Below the pieces are notes generated by a model that worked only from the letters and a program-made list of their open reading frames with translations, had not been told where the DNA came from and ran no database searches. The position numbers and the translations under genes were made by a program. From Funneliformis mosseae (Eukaryota > Glomeromycota > Glomeromycetes > Glomerales > Glomeraceae), in contig CAJVPP010001056.1 in assembly GCA_910592005.1 (NCBI GenBank), positions 1 through 23,161 of the forward strand: a DNA stretch of 23,161 bases. Reading direction: 5' to 3'. This document shows, piece by piece, positions 18,166-23,161 of the stretch (its first letter is position 1; every line of letters begins with the position of its first letter).

Positions 18166-21100
18166 TAATAATAAAAATTTCAAAACTGTGATTTATCACA
18201 TAATGAGAAAAACATTGAATAAAAAAACAGAAACATAATAGTAAATCTTATTCAAAAATATAGAAAAGAATTAGCAGAATCTAAAAATAAGCAGATATAA
18301 AATATCAATTCATTTATTTATAAAAGTGAGTTTTTATATAAATATTTATCATATCTTTTTAATTTTATTAACAATCAATTTATTTTTTTTCAGTTCTGAA
18401 TATTGATTATACTAAGTTAATATTACTAATTTCTTATCAAACAATTAATTTATTATCATAAATTTTGGTTAACACTTTATATTATACATATTATAGCAAT
18501 ATATTATAACATATATAATTATCATTCAGGAGAAGTAACTGATCTTGACTATTTATCATATATTATACTTCATGTATTTTTGCTACTTTATCTTAATATC
18601 TTCTTTGATATAACTAGTAAAAAGTTAATGATTTTTACACATAAATAACCTAGTAATATTATATATCATTTAGCAAGTACAAATGTTATTGTAGTAGAAA
18701 ATTCTTTAAATTTGAGAAGTTATTAAAAGGATTTATATAATTACTTTAATTATAAAGATATAAAAAACAATTATTACAAATTAAAATAAAGATATATTAA
18801 AAATTCAAATAAAAGTGATATTTTAGTAATTAATATTTATGCTAACAATAAGCATAAATATAAAAAATTTTTAAATAGTATATAATATTACAAAAATTTT
18901 CAATTAAAGTTGAACTATGTAATATGATTTATGATTACAATATATTATAATAATTTTAATATAGATTTTAGATTTACATATTCTAATGTTAATTTTAAAT
19001 TAGATTTAAGTTTACATAGAATTACTGTAAAAAATAGATATATAGAACTAATAGTAAATTAATGCTGATAATTTGTGAGTTACATCATAGATATTCAGAG
19101 TCCTATGTAATTATTTACAATATTAGATTTAGATTATCACTATTATTAATATTTAATAAATTATTTTATTCTTAAATATTTCACATTTAAATTAACTCAT
19201 TTCTTATATTAAATATAAGATATAAATAAAGCTAAAGGCTATTAAAGTATTGATAATAGTATATTAATTGCTCAAAAACTTTTTTATTTAAAATTTATTA
19301 AAAATGATAAAATTATATTACCAATATTTTTAATTTTTTTTTTATTATATATCTATAATTTTTTCAAGTATTTTAAAATAAATTAAAAAAAAATTTACAT
19401 TTTTTTAAAATTCTAATTGCTTTTTTTTATAAATAATATTATGATTTTTTAAAAAAATCTTAGCAAAGAAGTTTTAATTATATGTTTGATCTATTAATTT
19501 TACTTGATAAATTATTTATTAAGAGGTATTAAAATTATTTATTTAGTATTAAATAAAACTGTGAATATTTTATAGAGAATTTTTGAAAATTTTGCTATTG
19601 AATATTTAATATTTTGTTAATAAAAGATATCATTAAGAAATATTAATAATAATTATTATAATTAAAATTACTAGATAAACCTAAAGAATTTACAAATTAT
19701 TTAAATAGTAATAAGTAAATTTAATAAATTTATATTAAAATCTTATTAAAAAATCTGTGAAAATTCAAGAAAAAATAAAACTATATTAAAGCTTATATAA
19801 ATGCAAAATTATATTAGATGTTTTATCAAATTCAAAATAGGTTTAGGTAAATAATCTTAATTATAATTTTTATGTCTATGTCTATATCTATATAAATTTT
19901 TTATATATATAATATTATTTTCTCATATACTTCCTATTATCTATTATGAAAAATTATTGGATAAAAATCTAAAACTAATAGTATTATATTATCTAAAAGA
20001 TTAATAAATAAATATGCTTTAGATCTTTACAATTATAAAAATTTGATGATGAAGTCTATTGCTATTTAAATAAAAACAATATAGTGATAATTCAAGTAGC
20101 TGATTATGATAAGCTATGTGATTATTAAAGATATTTTTAAACAAAAGAATAATAATAGATATTAGTACTATTTATTTACATTAATTAGTTTGAAGATATC
20201 GATAAGAAGAATAAAGTTTTGTATTGTTCAATATATATTCTTTGTTATAATAATATTTATCATAAGATTTTTTCTTTGACAGTTATAGAAAGAATCTAAA
20301 AATCACATTTTATACATAACTGTATTATACAATGCAAAAAAGATAGTCATAATCTAAATAATAATCATTATTTAAAAATGATTATTTTTATAAAAATAAT
20401 AATGAAAGTTAATGTAATACATTTTAATAGATTTTTATAAATACTATAATTTTCTTTAAAAAATTAATTGCATAATAAAAAATAAATAAAATAACCTAAC
20501 AGAAAATTTATACTCAATATGCTTGATTAAAAATTGTTAACACATTTTTAAATTATCAAATTTTTAATTATTAAGCTAATATTTTATATAATGAACTAAT
20601 ATTAGTTAACAAGAATTTTTATTGTATATAAATAGCTAATAACTATAAATTTAAAAAGTCAAATAGTATAAAGAATGATAATGTATTATAAGTGATTCTC
20701 TTTCTACTAATGGTTTAAAATAACTATATTCAGATTTAAGATTGTGTTTTTATTAATTCAAACTTTTATTTTAAAAAAAAATTATATGAATAACATAATG
20801 ATGTAAATTGTGAATTCATGTTGGGCATTGATTATAATATGGAAAGATTGTAGGTTCTGGGAATTTTTAACAAAATTTTGATTTTTATTACATTTATTTA
20901 TTAAAGTTATTAAAATTTAAAATGTAATAGGATCATAATTTAGTTAAGTAATTATGAAAAGAGGACTGAATGATTGGATGATAATAGGTTACATAAGTAA
21001 CCCATTTTCACCAATCAATCAAATAAAAGTATTATCAAGATCATGCTAAAATTAACTTAAAATTTTATTTAACTTTTAACTTTTTTATATATATAATTAA

Positions 21101-21200
21101 TTTGATAACTTTATTTTTCTTTTGTTACTATTTTTTATTTCGTTATTGCATTGCATTTTAATAAAATTTATTTTACTTATTTATGACTTTTTATTTACTT
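18166..21200 (+). other. Very AT-rich block, probably decayed repeat DNA
   Basis: No intact gene. On the plus strand from about 18660 one frame stays protein-like over long stretches and is broken mostly by TAA and TAG. Examples are SDILVINIYANNKHKYKKFL (about 18820-18880), VNFKLDLSLHRITVKNRYIE (about 18990-19050) and KVLYCSIYILCYN (about 20215). VINIYA...KFL faintly recalls the endonuclease domain of non-LTR retrotransposons, but no catalytic motif could be confirmed. A small hairpin lies at 20971-21017. The block ends toward more balanced sequence near 21700. Confidence 0.3.
20971..21017. repeat. Hairpin with outer TGATTGG/CCAATCA and inner GGTTAC/GTAACC pairing
   Basis: TGATTGG at 20971 pairs with CCAATCA ending at 21017, and GGTTAC pairs with GTAACC around an ATAA loop, with mismatches between. 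It stands out from the surrounding AT-only DNA by its C and G content. Possible transposon end or foldback remnant. Confidence 0.4.
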
Positions 21201-21214
21201 TTTTTTATTGTAGC

Positions 21215-21480
21215 ATGAAGGAAAAATTTAAGTTATCGATTTTTTTTTAAAGAATTGAATCAAGTTTATATCATAAAGTTCTTTAAAGATCTTATCCAAT
21301 TATTTCATAAAAATTAAAAATTGAAAAGGATAAATTAGATTAACAATTAGCTGAATGCAAGTTCTTTAGTTAGATCTAATTTTTAAAAAAAAAAGTTTTT
21401 GAAATCTAAATAATAACAAAAATAGTTTATTAGAAAGTTCTATGCAACCAGAACATCTAAATGGTTGAGAAGAATACATA
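21215..21480 (+). pseudogene. Remnant of a coiled-coil-like frame, broken by TAA/TAG
   Basis: From an ATG at about 21215 the frame reads MKEKFKLSIFF, stop, RIESSLYHKVL, stop, RSYPIIS, stop, KLKIEKDKLD, stop, QLAECKFFS. With glutamine at the TAA/TAG positions it would be one continuous helical, charged protein segment. The identity is unknown. The pattern fits C-to-T decay of CAA and CAG codons. Confidence 0.25.
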
Positions 21481-23085
21481 AGAATTCTGAAACAATTTAT
21501 TTATTATTTACTTTTAATCTAATCGATAATTCAGTAAATTGGAAGGAAATTATTATTCTGAAAATTTTAAACTTTATGCTTTTTTAAATAAATTATTTAA
21601 AATCATCTACCAAATAGGATGAGCCAATTTCATTAAGCATTGATAGTTAACTAGCTAACTAGCTTATAAAACTTTGTTTATAAAAATTATTGGAAGCTTT
21701 TATTTTAAAGTAGAGGTTAAATTATGATTATCACACAGAAGTCATGACGTTTAAGGCACGTGATTGGTCCAAAACTCCTGAATTTTTTTTTGTTTCGCAA
21801 ATTTCTGAATAGAAAATATTATTGGTGTATTTACTTAGTTCGTCTATTATATCACTAGCCAAAAATCAAACAGTAATAAAAAAAAAAAATTTAAAAACTT
21901 GGCCTTATTCCATTTTGAACTTAGCAAACTCAAAACCGATAAAGAAATAAATAATTATGAGTTGATTTTGAAACTTTGTTCAAAGATTATTTGAAAGCAA
22001 TGCCAGGTTTAATAGTAAACCAATATCGACGAAGTTAATAATGTCTTAATTTCGTAATTTTCGATTCGTCTAAACATTGTCAATTATCTGATAGATGATC
22101 AAAAACTTACCAAGTCTGAACTTAAAATTTGTAAGTTAAATAATTGAAAATTTTTTCAAATGAGATTTTTAACTAATGGAAAAAAAAAAAAAAGATTTTT
22201 TTTTATTTTCTTTAACCCTAATAAACAACATAGGAGTATGCTATTTACTGTCTAAGAAAAATATTTACTGTAACCTATTAACAAGTTAACTGTCTGAAAT
22301 AATTTTTTTGAATGTTTTGTAAAGTCTCATCTTCAAAATCAAATATAGAATCAATTTTTTATTTTCCTGCAACTTTTAATTTTCACAAGTTAAATAAATT
22401 AAATCGTAATTCAAATAAATTAAATCGTAATTCAAATATCTCCTTAAGTGAATTATTTGCTTAAAGGTTACATATTAATGGATATTTAACGAATAAGCGA
22501 ATTTCATTCCATCAACATTTTAACGGCGAAAAATAATATTTCATATTAAAGGTTAACCATCGCTTTCTTTTTCTATTTCCAATTCTACGATTGTGTTAGC
22601 CTCTAATTTATGTACAGATTACTAAATTACCTTAAAATCATTCGATAGTTTAAAAATCAAGAAATTCGTCTGAAATTTGCAGAAAAAAAATGATTCATTT
22701 ATAATTTAAATTATTATTGAGGTAAAGATATTTTACAAAAGTTGTTCAAAAAATTATTTCAAAAATTATTTTTCGCTATACAATCTCTAATTAAATTCTA
22801 TTTCCAGAAATTTGACAAAGCAAACATTTTTGGTAATATTTAATATGTGTGACGAGCGAACAGATTTTATATCAGATTTTATTTTAATAAGACGAAAACG
22901 GAATGAAAAAATTTTTTGTTTAATTAAAAAAAAAAATTTCTTCATAAAAATAATTTCACTTAGGTCTAAATAGTACAAATGAGATTGATTCATGTTTTGT
23001 AACAATCTTAGCACTAAGTGGATTATAGATGCCTGCCGAAACTTCCTCAAAATAATTTCGTCATACCATTTCTATGTTTTTAATA
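21481..23085. other. Intergenic, no gene supported
   Basis: Contains a 21-base direct tandem duplication (AAATAAATTAAATCGTAATT plus C) near 22394-22436 and a CACGTGATTGG word near 21758. The minus-strand 87-codon frame at 22787-23050 is rich in F, I and K as expected of AT-rich noise and has no domain. Confidence 0.4.
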
Positions 23086-23087
23086 TA

Positions 23088-23161
23088 CACTGCCCTACAA
23101 TAAATTACCGGATTTTATAAATTTTACTTAATAATATATAGTAAAATTGAAGATTTTTAAA
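23088..23161. mobile_element. Possible start of a Tc1-type terminal repeat at the window edge
   Basis: After TA comes CACTGCCCTACAATAAATTA then CCGG, which resembles the outer end of Tc1/mariner elements in fungi (TA, CACTG or CAGTG, then about 25 bases ending in ACCGG). The rest of the element lies outside, so this is only a hint. Confidence 0.2.

Noticed and set aside
22787..23050. 87-codon minus-strand frame
   Set aside because: F/I/K-rich composition expected of AT-rich noise, with no domain and no promoter or splice context.

Overview
The window looks like a piece of nuclear DNA from an AT-rich fungus, most likely an arbuscular mycorrhizal one (Glomeromycotina, Rhizophagus-like). This is inferred from three things: short GT-AG introns, an intronless HHxxxDG alcohol-acetyltransferase-like gene, and transposase remnants (a SWIM zinc-finger family and a DDE family) that resemble families I associate with those genomes. 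No tRNA, rRNA, CRISPR or bacterial operon was found.

Two genes look intact. (1) Minus strand, 4367-5959: a 530-residue acyltransferase with the HHxxxDG motif and a TATA box about 95 bases upstream. (2) Minus strand, 12270-13523: a four-exon gene that I reassembled from separate reading frames. It appears to carry a DUF4258-like N-terminal domain, a linker, two DUF2283-like repeats and a C-terminal basic-Cys-CaaX tail ending CVVL. In bacteria DUF4258 and DUF2283 are short proteins of toxin-antitoxin-like gene neighbourhoods. A single-chain, probably prenylated eukaryotic version is the most interesting thing here. Its promoter has a TATA box and a perfect Gcn4/AP-1-type palindrome.

The rest is mostly mobile-element debris. 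1-3400 is extremely AT-rich and holds a decayed DDE transposase (minus, about 2500-3203), a 692-bp inverted-repeat element beside it and one copy of a short hairpin MITE (901-1060). 6000-9000 holds a better-preserved copy of that MITE, a 606-bp hAT-type MITE with a perfect 8-bp target duplication, two other palindromic elements and an orphan 3' exon. 9571-10789 is a Tc1-like DD34E element, full length but broken by frameshifts. 11054-11231 and 14974-15024 are further inverted repeats. 16085-17400 is a SWIM zinc-finger transposase-like pseudogene with recognisable introns, abutting a 570-bp array of about 22 palindromic 25-bp units.

17980-22300 is again extremely AT-rich. It has faint reading frames whose interruptions are mainly TAA/TAG, often where glutamine would fit. 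With the MITE pair and the DDE remnant, this suggests that repeats in the AT-rich blocks decayed by C-to-T change (RIP-like or methylcytosine deamination). The last bases may begin another Tc1-type terminal repeat that leaves the window.
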